A program made the position numbers and the translations under genes. This document shows, in pieces, positions 31,296-39,646 of a stretch of 64,000 nucleotides of DNA. Positions within the stretch are counted from its first letter, which is position 1. The number at the start of each line of letters is the position of its first letter. A model generated the notes under the pieces. The model had not been told where the DNA came from. It ran no database searches and worked only from the letters and a program-made list of their open reading frames with translations. Origin of the DNA: Micromonospora avicenniae (GTDB taxonomy: Bacteria > Actinomycetota > Actinomycetes > Mycobacteriales > Micromonosporaceae); contig NZ_FTNF01000001.1 in assembly GCF_900156065.1 (NCBI RefSeq), positions 124,001-188,000 on the forward strand, given 5' to 3'.

Positions 31296-31307
31296 GGAGA
31301 GTGCCAA
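31281..31307 (-). promoter_or_regulatory. CIRCE operator, upstream copy
   Basis: On the minus strand reads TTGGCACTC-N9-GAGTGCTAG, one mismatch per half from the CIRCE consensus. It covers the -35 box of the groES promoter. Two CIRCE copies upstream of groES-groEL indicate heat-shock control by the HrcA repressor; hrcA is not in this window. Confidence 0.9.
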
Positions 31308-31349
31308 CCCGCCGGGCGGCGAGTCGAGGTCGGCCACCACAATGACCGG

Positions 31350-32561
31350 GTGGATCTCGATCAGCTGGCCGCCCTGCGTACCGCCGAGGGCGCCGCCGCG
31401 CTGGACGCGGCGGCCCGGGTGACCGGCGGCGACCCGCTGGCCGCCGCGTCCGCCCTCCGCGCTGCCGGGGTGCCGGCCGGGCTCGCGACGGCCGCGCTGA
31501 CCCAGGCCGAGTTGCGGCGGCGGGCAACTGCGAAGTTCGGGCCGACCGCCACCGGAATGTTCCTCACCCGCGCCGGCCTCGAGCAGGCCACCCGGGGCGT
31601 AGTCGCGGCGCGGCGCGCCGCGCGGCTGCGGGCCGCCGGGGTGCGCACCCTGGCCGACCTCGGCTGCGGACTGGGCGCGGACGCGCTCGCCGCCGCCCGG
31701 GCCGGCATCCGGGTGTACGGGGTGGAGGCCGACCCGCTGACCGCCGCGATGGCCGCCGCCAACGCCGAGGCCGCCGGGCTGGCCGACCTCTTCACCGTGG
31801 AGTGCGGCGACGCGACCGCGTTCGACGTGAGCCGGGTCGAGGCGGTCTTCTGCGATCCGGCCCGCCGTGCCAGCGGCACCGGCCGGCGGATCTTCGACCC
31901 GAACGCGTACTCGCCTCCCTGGGACTTCGTGACGCGGCTCGCCGAACGGACGCCGCGGACCGTGGTGAAGGTCGCCCCCGGGATCGACCACGCACTGATC
32001 CCGGCCGGCGCCGAGGCGGAATGGGTGAGCGTCGACGGCGACCTGGTCGAGGCGGCGCTCTGGTGCGGCGAACTCGCCGAGGTCCCCCGCCGCGCCACCC
32101 TGCTGAGCGAGAAGGAGGGGACCCGTGTCGGCCGGGGCGCCGCCAACCAGCTGACGGGCGCCGGTGACCGGGAGGCGAACGTCGGCCCGGTACGCCGGTT
32201 CCTGCACGACCCCGACCCGGCGGTCGTGCGGGCGCACCTGGTCGCCGAGCTGGCCGACGAGCTGGACGCGACTCTCGCCGACCCGGCCATCGCCTACCTG
32301 TACGCGGACACCCCGACGCCGGGCCCGTACGCCCGCTGCTTGGAGATCACCGACGTGTTGCCGTTCTCGTTGAAGCGGCTGCGCGCGCTCCTGCGGGAGC
32401 GGGGCGTGGGCCGGGTGGAGATCCTCAAACGCGGCTCGGCGCTGACCCCCGAGCAGCTCCGGCGGGACCTGCGACTGGCCGGCGACGCGGCGGCGAGCCT
32501 CGTGCTCACCCGGATCGCCGGCGCGCCGACCGTGCTGGTCTGCCGGCCGGTGCCGGACTAG
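31350..32561 (+). CDS. Class I SAM-dependent methyltransferase with THUMP-like domain
   Basis: A 403-residue conserved actinobacterial protein. The SAM-binding loop is LADLGCGLGADALAAARAG near residue 98, followed by the acidic strand end YGVEADPL and the motif VFCDPARR at about 172, which takes the place of the usual catalytic DPPY-like motif. The C-terminal third (KRLRALLRERGVGRVEILKRG) resembles the THUMP-like nucleic-acid-binding domain. RNA methylation is the likely activity; the target is not known. It starts at the GTG at 31350 and is divergent from groES, with ybaK 10 nt downstream. Confidence 0.82.
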   Translation: MDLDQLAALRTAEGAAALDAAARVTGGDPLAAASALRAAGVPAGLATAALTQAELRRRATAKFGPTATGMFLTRAGLEQATRGVVAARRAARLRAAGVRTLADLGCGLGADALAAARAGIRVYGVEADPLTAAMAAANAEAAGLADLFTVECGDATAFDVSRVEAVFCDPARRASGTGRRIFDPNAYSPPWDFVTRLAERTPRTVVKVAPGIDHALIPAGAEAEWVSVDGDLVEAALWCGELAEVPRRATLLSEKEGTRVGRGAANQLTGAGDREANVGPVRRFLHDPDPAVVRAHLVAELADELDATLADPAIAYLYADTPTPGPYARCLEITDVLPFSLKRLRALLRERGVGRVEILKRGSALTPEQLRRDLRLAGDAAASLVLTRIAGAPTVLVCRPVPD

Positions 32562-32571
32562 ATTCCCGATC

Positions 32572-33051
32572 GTGGCGGGACAGGGCACACCGGCGACGGC
32601 ACTGCTGACGAAGCGGAAGGTCGCGCACAGCACCCACCCGTACGACGTGAGCCCGGACGCGCCCAACTACGGCACACTGGTCGCGGCCGCGCTCGGCGTA
32701 CCTCCGGAGCGGGTGTTCAAGACCCTGGTCACCGTGGTCGACGGAGCGCTCGCCGTGGCGGTGGTGCCGGTCACCGGGGAACTGGACCTGAAGGCCCTCG
32801 CCGCGGCGGTCGGCGGCAAGCGGGCCACGCTCGCCGATCGGGCGGCCGCCGAGCGGGCCACCGGCTACGTCCGGGGCGGCATCAGTCCGCTCGGCCAACG
32901 CAAGCGGCTGCCCACCGTGCTCGATTCCTCCGCGCTGGACTTTCCCACGATCTACGTCTCGGCGGGCCGTCGCGGGCTTCAGCTCCAGCTCACCCCGGCC
33001 GATCTGCTGGCACTGACCGAGGCACGCACCGCGCCACTCGCCGCCGGTTGA
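32572..33051 (+). CDS. ybaK: Cys-tRNA(Pro)/Cys-tRNA deacylase YbaK
   Basis: A 159-residue YbaK/EbsC enzyme that hydrolyses mischarged Cys-tRNA(Pro), acting in trans for prolyl-tRNA synthetase. It shows the family start ATALLTKRKVAHSTHPYD, the substrate-pocket Lys in RVFKTLVTVVDG (near 45) and the conserved YVRGGISPLGQRKRLP segment. Length matches the family. It starts 10 nt after the methyltransferase gene, so the two are likely cotranscribed. Confidence 0.92.
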   Translation: MAGQGTPATALLTKRKVAHSTHPYDVSPDAPNYGTLVAAALGVPPERVFKTLVTVVDGALAVAVVPVTGELDLKALAAAVGGKRATLADRAAAERATGYVRGGISPLGQRKRLPTVLDSSALDFPTIYVSAGRRGLQLQLTPADLLALTEARTAPLAAG

Positions 33052-33083
33052 CCGACCGACGGGCTGCGCGCACCCCCGAGCGG

Positions 33084-33097
33084 TTGAAGCGCTCCCA
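33084..33097. promoter_or_regulatory. LacI-type operator-like motif
   Basis: TTGAAGCGCTCCCA, whose complement TGGGAGCGCTTCAA resembles operators of actinobacterial LacI-family sugar regulators (a full palindrome would be TGGGAGCGCTCCCA). It lies 155 bp before the sugar-binding protein gene. No LacI gene is nearby, so a distant regulator is required. Confidence 0.3.
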
Positions 33098-33133
33098 GCC
33101 CTGGTGACCTGAGGGCAGGTGGGCGTTGCCGAA

Positions 33134-33152
33134 TTGTTACTGCCCGCAACAA
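33134..33152. promoter_or_regulatory. TTGTT-N9-AACAA dyad, candidate ROK operator
   Basis: An AT-rich inverted repeat of 5-bp arms just upstream of a possible promoter with -35 TTGTGT (33172-33177) and -10 TACGTT (33196-33201). It is a plausible site for the ROK-family regulator encoded at the end of the operon. Weak evidence based on symmetry and position. Confidence 0.3.
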
Positions 33153-33251
33153 AATCAGTCCATCGACTCTCTTGTGTCGGGCCTCACACGCGCCATACGT
33201 TGCCGGGCACAACAAAACAACACCTTCCCCCACCCCGAAAGGACCCTGCAC

Positions 33252-34349
33252 ATGCGTAAAGGGCTCCTCACCTTCGCCACCGTGGGTCTGCTGGCGACGG
33301 GCAGCTTGGCCGCCTGCGGCGACAACTCCGGCGGGGACGACCAGGCCGGCTCCGGCCAGACCCCGAAGATCGGCGTGATCCTGCCCGACAGCAAGTCCTC
33401 CGCCCGCTGGGAGGGCGCCGACCGCAAGTTCCTGGAGGAGGCCTTCAAGGCCGCCAACGTCGAGTACGACATCCAGAACGCCCAGGGCGACAAGACCCAG
33501 TTCCAGACCATCGCGGATCAGATGATCACCAGTGGCGTGACCGTACTGATGATCGTCAACCTCGACTCCGGCACCGGCAAGGCAGTGCTCGACAAGGCGA
33601 AGTCCCAGGGTGTGGCCACCATCGACTACGACCGGCTCACCCTCGGCGGCTCGGCCGAGTACTACGTCAGCTTCGACAACGTCGCCGTGGGCAAGCTCCA
33701 GGGCGAGGGCCTGGTCAAGTGCCTCACCGACAAGGGCGTCAAGAACCCCTCGATCGCCTACCTCAACGGCTCGCCGACCGACAACAACGCGACGCTGTTC
33801 AAGAGCGGGTACGACTCGGTGCTCAAGCCGAAGTTCGACTCGAAGGAGTACACGAAGGCCGCCGACGACTCCGTGCCGGACTGGGACAACGCCCAGGCCG
33901 CCACGATCTTCGAGCAGCAGCTCACCAAGACCGGCGGCAAGATCGACGGAGTGCTCGCCGCGAACGACGGGCTGGGCAACGCGGCCATCTCCATCCTGAA
34001 GAAGAACGGGCTCAACGGACGGGTCCCGGTCACCGGCCAGGACGCCACCCCGGAGGGCCTGCAGAACATCCTCGCCGGCGACCAGTGCATGACCGTCTAC
34101 AAGGCGGTGAAGCAGGAGGCGAAGGCCGCCTCCGACCTGGCCATCGGGCTCGCCAAGGGCGAGCGGAAGGAGACCGGTCAGACGGTGAAGGACCCGGAGG
34201 GTGGCCGGGACGTCCCGTCCGTGCTGCTGAACCCGAAGGCGATCTCCAAGGAGAACGTCAAGGACGTCATCGACGACGGCTACGTGACCAAGGACGAGGT
34301 CTGCACCGAGGCGTACGCCAAGTTCTGCACCGAGGCCGGTATCAGCTGA
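33252..34349 (+). CDS. Xylose-type sugar ABC transporter binding lipoprotein
   Basis: A 365-residue periplasmic-binding-protein-like lipoprotein (signal with lipobox LAACG, lipidated Cys 22). The mature protein has the type I sugar-binding fold: PKIGVILPDSKSSARWEGAD at about 38, ANVEYDIQNAQGDKTQF, then TIDYDRLTLGGSAEYYVSFD and DGVLAANDGLGNAAISILKK. The last features are typical of XylF/ChvE proteins that bind D-xylose or related sugars. It heads an operon with an ATPase, a permease and a ROK regulator. A GAAAGGAC site precedes the ATG. Confidence 0.9.
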   Translation: MRKGLLTFATVGLLATGSLAACGDNSGGDDQAGSGQTPKIGVILPDSKSSARWEGADRKFLEEAFKAANVEYDIQNAQGDKTQFQTIADQMITSGVTVLMIVNLDSGTGKAVLDKAKSQGVATIDYDRLTLGGSAEYYVSFDNVAVGKLQGEGLVKCLTDKGVKNPSIAYLNGSPTDNNATLFKSGYDSVLKPKFDSKEYTKAADDSVPDWDNAQAATIFEQQLTKTGGKIDGVLAANDGLGNAAISILKKNGLNGRVPVTGQDATPEGLQNILAGDQCMTVYKAVKQEAKAASDLAIGLAKGERKETGQTVKDPEGGRDVPSVLLNPKAISKENVKDVIDDGYVTKDEVCTEAYAKFCTEAGIS

Positions 34350-34378
34350 CCTGACGCCGTACCCGCCGAGGCGCAACC

Positions 34379-34416
34379 GCCGCCCGGCACGGGAGTCACC
34401 TCCCGTGCCGGGCGGC
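34379..34416 (+). terminator. 16-bp hairpin after the sugar-binding protein gene
   Basis: Perfect 16-bp inverted repeat (34379-34394 and 34401-34416, 6-nt loop) between the binding-protein and ATPase genes. As at 1170-1209, it probably makes the binding-protein mRNA more abundant than the downstream transporter mRNA. Confidence 0.65.
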
Positions 34417-34468
34417 ACCCGCCGGACGGGCTGAGGAGAACCGTCGTCCATCCAAAGGAGACACCCCC

Positions 34469-35293
34469 GTGCCCGCTACTCCCCTGCTGGAGCTACGTGG
34501 GATCGACAAGAGCTTCGGTCCCGTCCAGGTTCTGCGCGACGTCGCCTTCGCCGCCCACGCCGGCGAGGTGACAGCCCTCGTCGGTGACAACGGCGCCGGC
34601 AAGTCGACCCTGGTCAAGTGCATCAGCGGCATCCACCCGACCGACGCCGGCGAGTTCGTCTTCGACGGCCGGCCGGCGACGATCCACAGCCCTCGGGACG
34701 CCGCCGCCCTCGGCATCGAGGTCGTCTACCAGGACCTTGCGCTCTGCGACAACCTCGACATCGTGCAGAACATGTTCCTCGGCCGGGAGAAGCTCAACGG
34801 CATCGTCCTCGACGAGCCGACCATGGAGCAGATGGCGGCCGAGACGCTGGCCGGTCTCTCCGTACGCACGGTGAAGTCGTTGCGGCAGCACGTCTCCAGC
34901 CTCTCCGGCGGGCAGCGCCAGACGGTGGCGATCGCCAAGGCGGTGCTCTGGAACAGCCGTCTCGTCGTCCTGGACGAGCCGACCGCCGCGCTCGGCGTGG
35001 CGCAGACCGCGCAGGTCCTCGAACTGGTCCGCCGGCTCGCCGACAACGGTCTGGCGGTCGTGCTCATCTCGCACAACATGAACGACGTCTTCGCCGTCTC
35101 CGACCGGATCGCGGCCCTCTACCTCGGTCAGATGGTCGCCCAGGTGAAGACCACCGACATCACCCACGCCCAGGTGGTCGAGCTGATCACCGCCGGCCGC
35201 TCCGGCGGACTCGGTCTCACCGCCGAGCCGGGCCAGGGCCGCAACGGCACCGACGGGCAGCCGGCCGGCAAGACCGCAGGAGGCGACCGATGA
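34469..35293 (+). CDS. Sugar ABC transporter ATP-binding protein
   Basis: A 274-residue ATPase with one nucleotide-binding domain: Walker A GDNGAGKST (39-47), signature LSGGQRQTVAIAKAVL (near 146), Walker B LVVLDEPTAAL and the switch His in VLISHNM. E. coli XylG has two such domains in about 510 residues; the single-domain form is common in actinobacteria and acts as a homodimer. It powers import with the permease, whose start overlaps this stop by four bases. Confidence 0.93.
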   Translation: MPATPLLELRGIDKSFGPVQVLRDVAFAAHAGEVTALVGDNGAGKSTLVKCISGIHPTDAGEFVFDGRPATIHSPRDAAALGIEVVYQDLALCDNLDIVQNMFLGREKLNGIVLDEPTMEQMAAETLAGLSVRTVKSLRQHVSSLSGGQRQTVAIAKAVLWNSRLVVLDEPTAALGVAQTAQVLELVRRLADNGLAVVLISHNMNDVFAVSDRIAALYLGQMVAQVKTTDITHAQVVELITAGRSGGLGLTAEPGQGRNGTDGQPAGKTAGGDR

Positions 35294-36549
35294 CCACCAC
35301 AGCCGTACAGCAGCAGGGTCCGGCGGCAGTCACGCCGGCGCCGACCATCGCGGGTCACGCGCGCAACTACTGGAGCCGGGTACGCGGCGGTGACATCGGC
35401 GGGCTGCCCGCGGTCCTCGGGCTGATCGTGCTCTGCACGATCTTCTCGATCGCCCGCCCGTCGTTCCTCACCGCCGGCAACTTCGCCAACCTGCTCACCC
35501 AGGGCGCGGCGACCACGCTGATCGCGATGGGCCTGATCTTCGTCCTGCTGCTGGGCGAGATCGACCTCTCCGCCGGCTTCGCCAGCGGCGTCTGCGCGGC
35601 CGTGCTGGCCAACGTGGTGACGGTGCTCGGCTTTCCCTGGTACGTCGCGGTGCTCGCCGCGGTCGTCACCGGCGTGGTCATCGGCACCGTGCTCGGCTTC
35701 CTGGTCGCCAAGATCGGCATTCCGTCCTTCGTGGTCACCCTCGCCGGGTTCCTCGCCTTCCAGGGCATCGCGTTGATGCTCATGGAGGAGGGCAAGAACA
35801 TCGCCGTCCGAGACGAGGTGCTGGTGGCCATCGCCAACCGCAACCTGACCCCGCTGCTCGGCTGGCTGCTCGCACTCGTGGCGGTCGTCGGGTACGGGGT
35901 CACGCAGCTGCTCCGGCAGCGCAACCGGGCCGCCCGCGGGCTGGTCACCGACCCGATCGCGGTGGTCCTCGCCCGGATCGGTGGCCTGGCGCTGATCCTC
36001 GGCGTGGCGGTGTTCATCCTCAACCTGGAGCGCAGCCGCAACGTACTGATCACCTCACTCAAGGGCGTGCCGATCGTGGTGCCGATCGTCGCGGTGCTAC
36101 TGGTGATCTGGACCTTCGTGCTCCAGCGCACCCGCTACGGCCGGCACGTCTACGCGGTCGGCGGCAACCGGGAGGCCGCCCGGCGGGCCGGCATCGACGT
36201 CGACCGGATCCGCATCTCGGTCTTCGTGATCTGCTCCTCGATGGCGGCCGTCGGCGGCATCGTGGCGGCCAGCCGGGCGAACTCGGTGGATCCGAACACC
36301 GGCGGCAGCAGCGTCCTGCTCTACGCCGTGGGTGCGGCGGTGATCGGCGGCACCAGCCTCTTCGGTGGCAAGGGCCGGATGCTCGACGCGGTGCTCGGCG
36401 GCGCGGTGATCGCCGTCATCGACAACGGCATGGGCCTCATGGGGTACAGCTCGGGCGTCAAGTACGTGCTCACCGGCGTGGTGCTGCTGCTCGCCGCGAG
36501 CGTGGACGCCTTCTCCCGCCGCCGCTCCGCCGCGACCGGCACCCGCTGA
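35290..36549 (+). CDS. Xylose-type sugar ABC transporter permease
   Basis: A 419-residue permease with about ten membrane helices and the XylH/RbsC-family phrases FVLLLGEIDLSAGFASGVCA, IGIPSFVVTLAGFLAFQGIA and GRHVYAVGGNREAARRAGI. The last lies in the cytoplasmic loop that contacts the ATPase. The C-terminus GGTSLFGGKGRMLDAVLGG is also typical. The ATG overlaps the ATPase stop (ATGA). Substrate specificity (xylose or a related pentose) is inferred from the binding protein. Confidence 0.93.
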   Translation: MTTTAVQQQGPAAVTPAPTIAGHARNYWSRVRGGDIGGLPAVLGLIVLCTIFSIARPSFLTAGNFANLLTQGAATTLIAMGLIFVLLLGEIDLSAGFASGVCAAVLANVVTVLGFPWYVAVLAAVVTGVVIGTVLGFLVAKIGIPSFVVTLAGFLAFQGIALMLMEEGKNIAVRDEVLVAIANRNLTPLLGWLLALVAVVGYGVTQLLRQRNRAARGLVTDPIAVVLARIGGLALILGVAVFILNLERSRNVLITSLKGVPIVVPIVAVLLVIWTFVLQRTRYGRHVYAVGGNREAARRAGIDVDRIRISVFVICSSMAAVGGIVAASRANSVDPNTGGSSVLLYAVGAAVIGGTSLFGGKGRMLDAVLGGAVIAVIDNGMGLMGYSSGVKYVLTGVVLLLAASVDAFSRRRSAATGTR

Positions 36550-36571
36550 CCCCGCACCACCGGAGCGCCAC

Positions 36572-37753
36572 ATGCCCCCAGGACCGAGCCAGGACGAGAT
36601 CCGCCGGCAGAACCTCGGTGCCCTGCTGCGTCACGTCCACGTCCACGGGGCGACCTCACGCGCCGAGCTGACCACGGCGCTCGGGTTGAACCGCAGCACC
36701 ATCGGCGCGTTGACCGCCGACCTCGCCGGAGCGGGGCTGGTCAGCGAGGGCGCACCGAAGGAGACCGGCCGGGCCGGGCGACCGTCGCCGGTCGTCCGGC
36801 CCGAGTCGAACCGGATCCACGCGTACGCGTACAGCATCGAGGTGGACCGGCTGCGGGCCGCCCGCGTCGGTCTCGGTGGCGTGGTGCTCGACCGCCGGGA
36901 GCTGGACCGGCCCCGGGGCCTGCTCGTCGCGGAGGCCGCGCCGCTGCTCGCCGGAGCGGTCAAGGAGATGCAGCAGCACGTGCCCGCCGACGCGGTCTGC
37001 GTCGGTACCGGCGTGGCGGTCTGCGGCATGGTCCGTCGCGACGACGGTCTGGTCCGGCTCGCCCCCACCACGGGCTGGGTGGACGAGCCGATCGGCGCGG
37101 CGCTCAGCGCCGAACTGGGCATCGACGCGCCGATCACGGTCGGCAACGTGGCCGACGTGGCCGCCTTCGCGGAGCACGCACGGGGCGTCGCCGCCGGCTG
37201 CGACAACGTCGTCTACCTCTACGGCGACGTCGGCGTCGGCGCCGGCATCATCGCCGGCGGCCGGCGGGTGACCGGACACGGCGGGTACAGCGGAGAGGTC
37301 GGGCACATGAAGCTGGTCCGCGACGGCGAGCGCTGCGAGTGCGGCTCCCGGGGCTGCTGGGAGACCCAGATCGGCGAGAACGGCCTGCTGCGCAACGCCG
37401 GTCGCCCCGGCGCGCAGGGCCGGGAGGCGCTGCTGGCCGTCTTCGACGCCGCCGACCGCGGCGACGCCCGCGCCGGCGCGGCGGTACGGCAGGCCGGCGA
37501 CTGGCTCGGCTTCGGCGTGGCGAACCTGGTCAACATCTTCAACCCGGAGATGGTCATCTTCGGCGGGACCATGCGGGACCTCTACCTCGCCGCGGCCGCC
37601 CAGATCCGCAGCCGCCTCAACGCCAACGCGCTGACGGCCTGCCTCGAGCACGTGCGGCTACGTACCCCGAAACTCGGCGACGACGCCGCTCTGGTCGGCG
37701 CCGCCGAGCTGGCCTTCGAACGGCTGCTCGCCGACCCCCTCGACATCGGCTGA
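36572..37753 (+). CDS. ROK-family transcriptional regulator
   Basis: A 393-residue ROK repressor. An N-terminal winged helix (about 15-60: SRAELTTALGLNRSTIGALT) binds DNA, and the sugar-kinase-like domain follows. The zinc motif CECGSRGCWE sits near 255 after GHMKLV. It is the last gene of the sugar importer operon, 22 nt after the permease, so it most likely controls this operon in response to the imported sugar, like XylR. The ATP-binding part of the kinase fold is not conserved in such regulators. Confidence 0.92.
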   Translation: MPPGPSQDEIRRQNLGALLRHVHVHGATSRAELTTALGLNRSTIGALTADLAGAGLVSEGAPKETGRAGRPSPVVRPESNRIHAYAYSIEVDRLRAARVGLGGVVLDRRELDRPRGLLVAEAAPLLAGAVKEMQQHVPADAVCVGTGVAVCGMVRRDDGLVRLAPTTGWVDEPIGAALSAELGIDAPITVGNVADVAAFAEHARGVAAGCDNVVYLYGDVGVGAGIIAGGRRVTGHGGYSGEVGHMKLVRDGERCECGSRGCWETQIGENGLLRNAGRPGAQGREALLAVFDAADRGDARAGAAVRQAGDWLGFGVANLVNIFNPEMVIFGGTMRDLYLAAAAQIRSRLNANALTACLEHVRLRTPKLGDDAALVGAAELAFERLLADPLDIG

Positions 37754-37783
37754 CGCCTCCCCGGCCCCTCTCCCCTCCCGGGG

Positions 37784-39646
37784 TTACGGGGTGCCGTGCC
37801 AGGAGTGCCAGAGGGCGGCGTAGGAGCCGTTGGCGGCGACCAGTTCGTCGTGCGAGCCGAGCTCGGTGATCCGCCCGTCCTCGACCACGGCTACCCGGTC
37901 CGCGTCGTGCGCAGAGAAGAGCCGGTGCGCGATGGCGATCACCGTCCGTCCCGCCAGCACGGCGGCGAGAGACCGTTCCAACTCCCGGGCGGCCCGCGGA
38001 TCGATCAACGAGGTCGCCTCGTCCAGCACCAGCGTGTGCGGGTCGGCGAGCACGAGCCGGGCCAGCGCCAGCTGCTGCGCCTGCGCCGGGGAGAGCGGAT
38101 GCCCGCCCGAGCCGACCAGCGTGTCCAGCCCGTCCGGCAGCGCCTGCGCCCAGTCCAACGCGGCGACCGCCGACAACGCCGCCCGTACGTCCGCGTCGGT
38201 GGCCGCCGGCCGCACCATCGCCACGTTCTCGCGGAGCGTACCGATGAAGACGTGATGCTCCTGGGTGACCAGCGCGACGTGCGAGCGCAGCTCGGTGAGC
38301 GGCAGCGTGTCCAGCGGTCGGCCGGCCACGGTGACCGTGCCGCCGTGCGGGGTGTGCACCCCGGCCAGCAGCCGGCCGAGGGTCGACTTGCCGGCACCGG
38401 ACGGTCCCACGACGGCCAACTTCTCCCCCGGTTCGGGCACCAGGGTCACGCCGTGCAGCACGTCCCGCCCCGTGCGGTACGCGTACCGCACGTTCCGGGC
38501 GACCAGCCGCCGGTTCCCGTCGGCGGTCTCCGCCGGGCCTGCCACCCCGCTTGCCACGGCGCCCAACCGGGCCGAAGAAGCCCCGGTCGAGGCGGCAGCG
38601 GCAGACGCGTGCCCGGCGGCCTGCTCGCCTCGCCGCGCGGCCGCTGCCGCCGGTCCGGTGGTGGGCTCCGCCGGCTCGGCCACGCCCAGCAGCCGGGCCA
38701 TCGAAGCGCCACCCACCTGCAACTCGTCGAGCCAGGACAGCAGCCGGTCCACCGGATCGACCAGCTGTTGCACGTAGAGCGTGGCGGCGGTGACCTGGCC
38801 GAGGCTCACCCAGCCCTTCAGGTAGAACCAACCACCGATGACGAGGGTCGCCACCACCGGCACCACGTAACCGATCTCGGCCACCGGAAAGAAGACGGTC
38901 CGCAGGAACAGGGTGTAGCGCTCGGCGGCGTACGACCGCGCGATGTCGGCGTTGGTGCGAGCCCGGCGCCGGGCCTGCTGGCGCAACGCCTCCGTGGTCC
39001 GCGAGCCCTCGACCGTCTCGCTGATCCCGTCGGTGATGTCCGAGTAGGCGGCGTTCTCCCGCAGGTAGCCGGCCGGTGCCCGGCGCAGGTACCAGCGGGT
39101 GCCAGCCCAGAGCACCGGGACAGCGATCAGGCAGGGCAGCGCGAGCAGCGGGCTGACCAGCAGCAGCGCACCGATGATGAAGGCGGCCGTGACGACCGCG
39201 ATGAGCGTCTCGGGCACCGCGAGACGGACCGTCCGGGACAGCGCGGAGACGTCCCGCGAGGTACGGGTCAGCAGGTCACCGGTACCCGCCCGTTCCACGG
39301 TGGACAGCGGCAGCGCAAGTACCCGGTCGACGAACTCCTCACGTAGCCGGGCCAGCACCTGTTCGCCGAGCCGCGCCGACGCCAGGTGGGCGAAGCGGAC
39401 CAGCACCGCCTGCACCACGACGAACCCGGCGATCAGCAGGGCGATCCGGTCCACCGTCACCCGGGAGGTGCCACGGGAGATGCCCTCGACGAGGTCACCG
39501 AGCAACCTCGGGGCGACCAGACCGGCCGCGGCGGCAACCGCGTGCAGGCCGAGCGCCGTGGCGAGTGCCCGCGGATGCCGGCGGACCAACGTACGCGCGT
39601 AACGGCGTACCTGCGTCGCGTCGGCGACGGGCAGCGCAGCGGCCAT
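37784..39646 (-). CDS. ABC exporter subunit with intact Walker motifs
   Basis: A 620-residue half-transporter: six helices (about 30-320) then a nucleotide-binding domain after an Ala-rich linker (about 340-390). Walker A GPSGAGKST and Walker B TLVLDEATSLID are intact and the switch His is in AIAHRL. The signature is degenerate: LSPAQAQQ in place of LSGGQ. It pairs with the upstream gene product, whose defects are the opposite, to form a heterodimer with one working and one degenerate ATP site. The start overlaps the upstream stop (TGATG). The frame is open much further upstream, but that part lies antisense-like inside the partner gene and is not coding. Confidence 0.92.
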   Translation of the reverse strand: MAAALPVADATQVRRYARTLVRRHPRALATALGLHAVAAAAGLVAPRLLGDLVEGISRGTSRVTVDRIALLIAGFVVVQAVLVRFAHLASARLGEQVLARLREEFVDRVLALPLSTVERAGTGDLLTRTSRDVSALSRTVRLAVPETLIAVVTAAFIIGALLLVSPLLALPCLIAVPVLWAGTRWYLRRAPAGYLRENAAYSDITDGISETVEGSRTTEALRQQARRRARTNADIARSYAAERYTLFLRTVFFPVAEIGYVVPVVATLVIGGWFYLKGWVSLGQVTAATLYVQQLVDPVDRLLSWLDELQVGGASMARLLGVAEPAEPTTGPAAAAARRGEQAAGHASAAAASTGASSARLGAVASGVAGPAETADGNRRLVARNVRYAYRTGRDVLHGVTLVPEPGEKLAVVGPSGAGKSTLGRLLAGVHTPHGGTVTVAGRPLDTLPLTELRSHVALVTQEHHVFIGTLRENVAMVRPAATDADVRAALSAVAALDWAQALPDGLDTLVGSGGHPLSPAQAQQLALARLVLADPHTLVLDEATSLIDPRAARELERSLAAVLAGRTVIAIAHRLFSAHDADRVAVVEDGRITELGSHDELVAANGSYAALWHSWHGTP

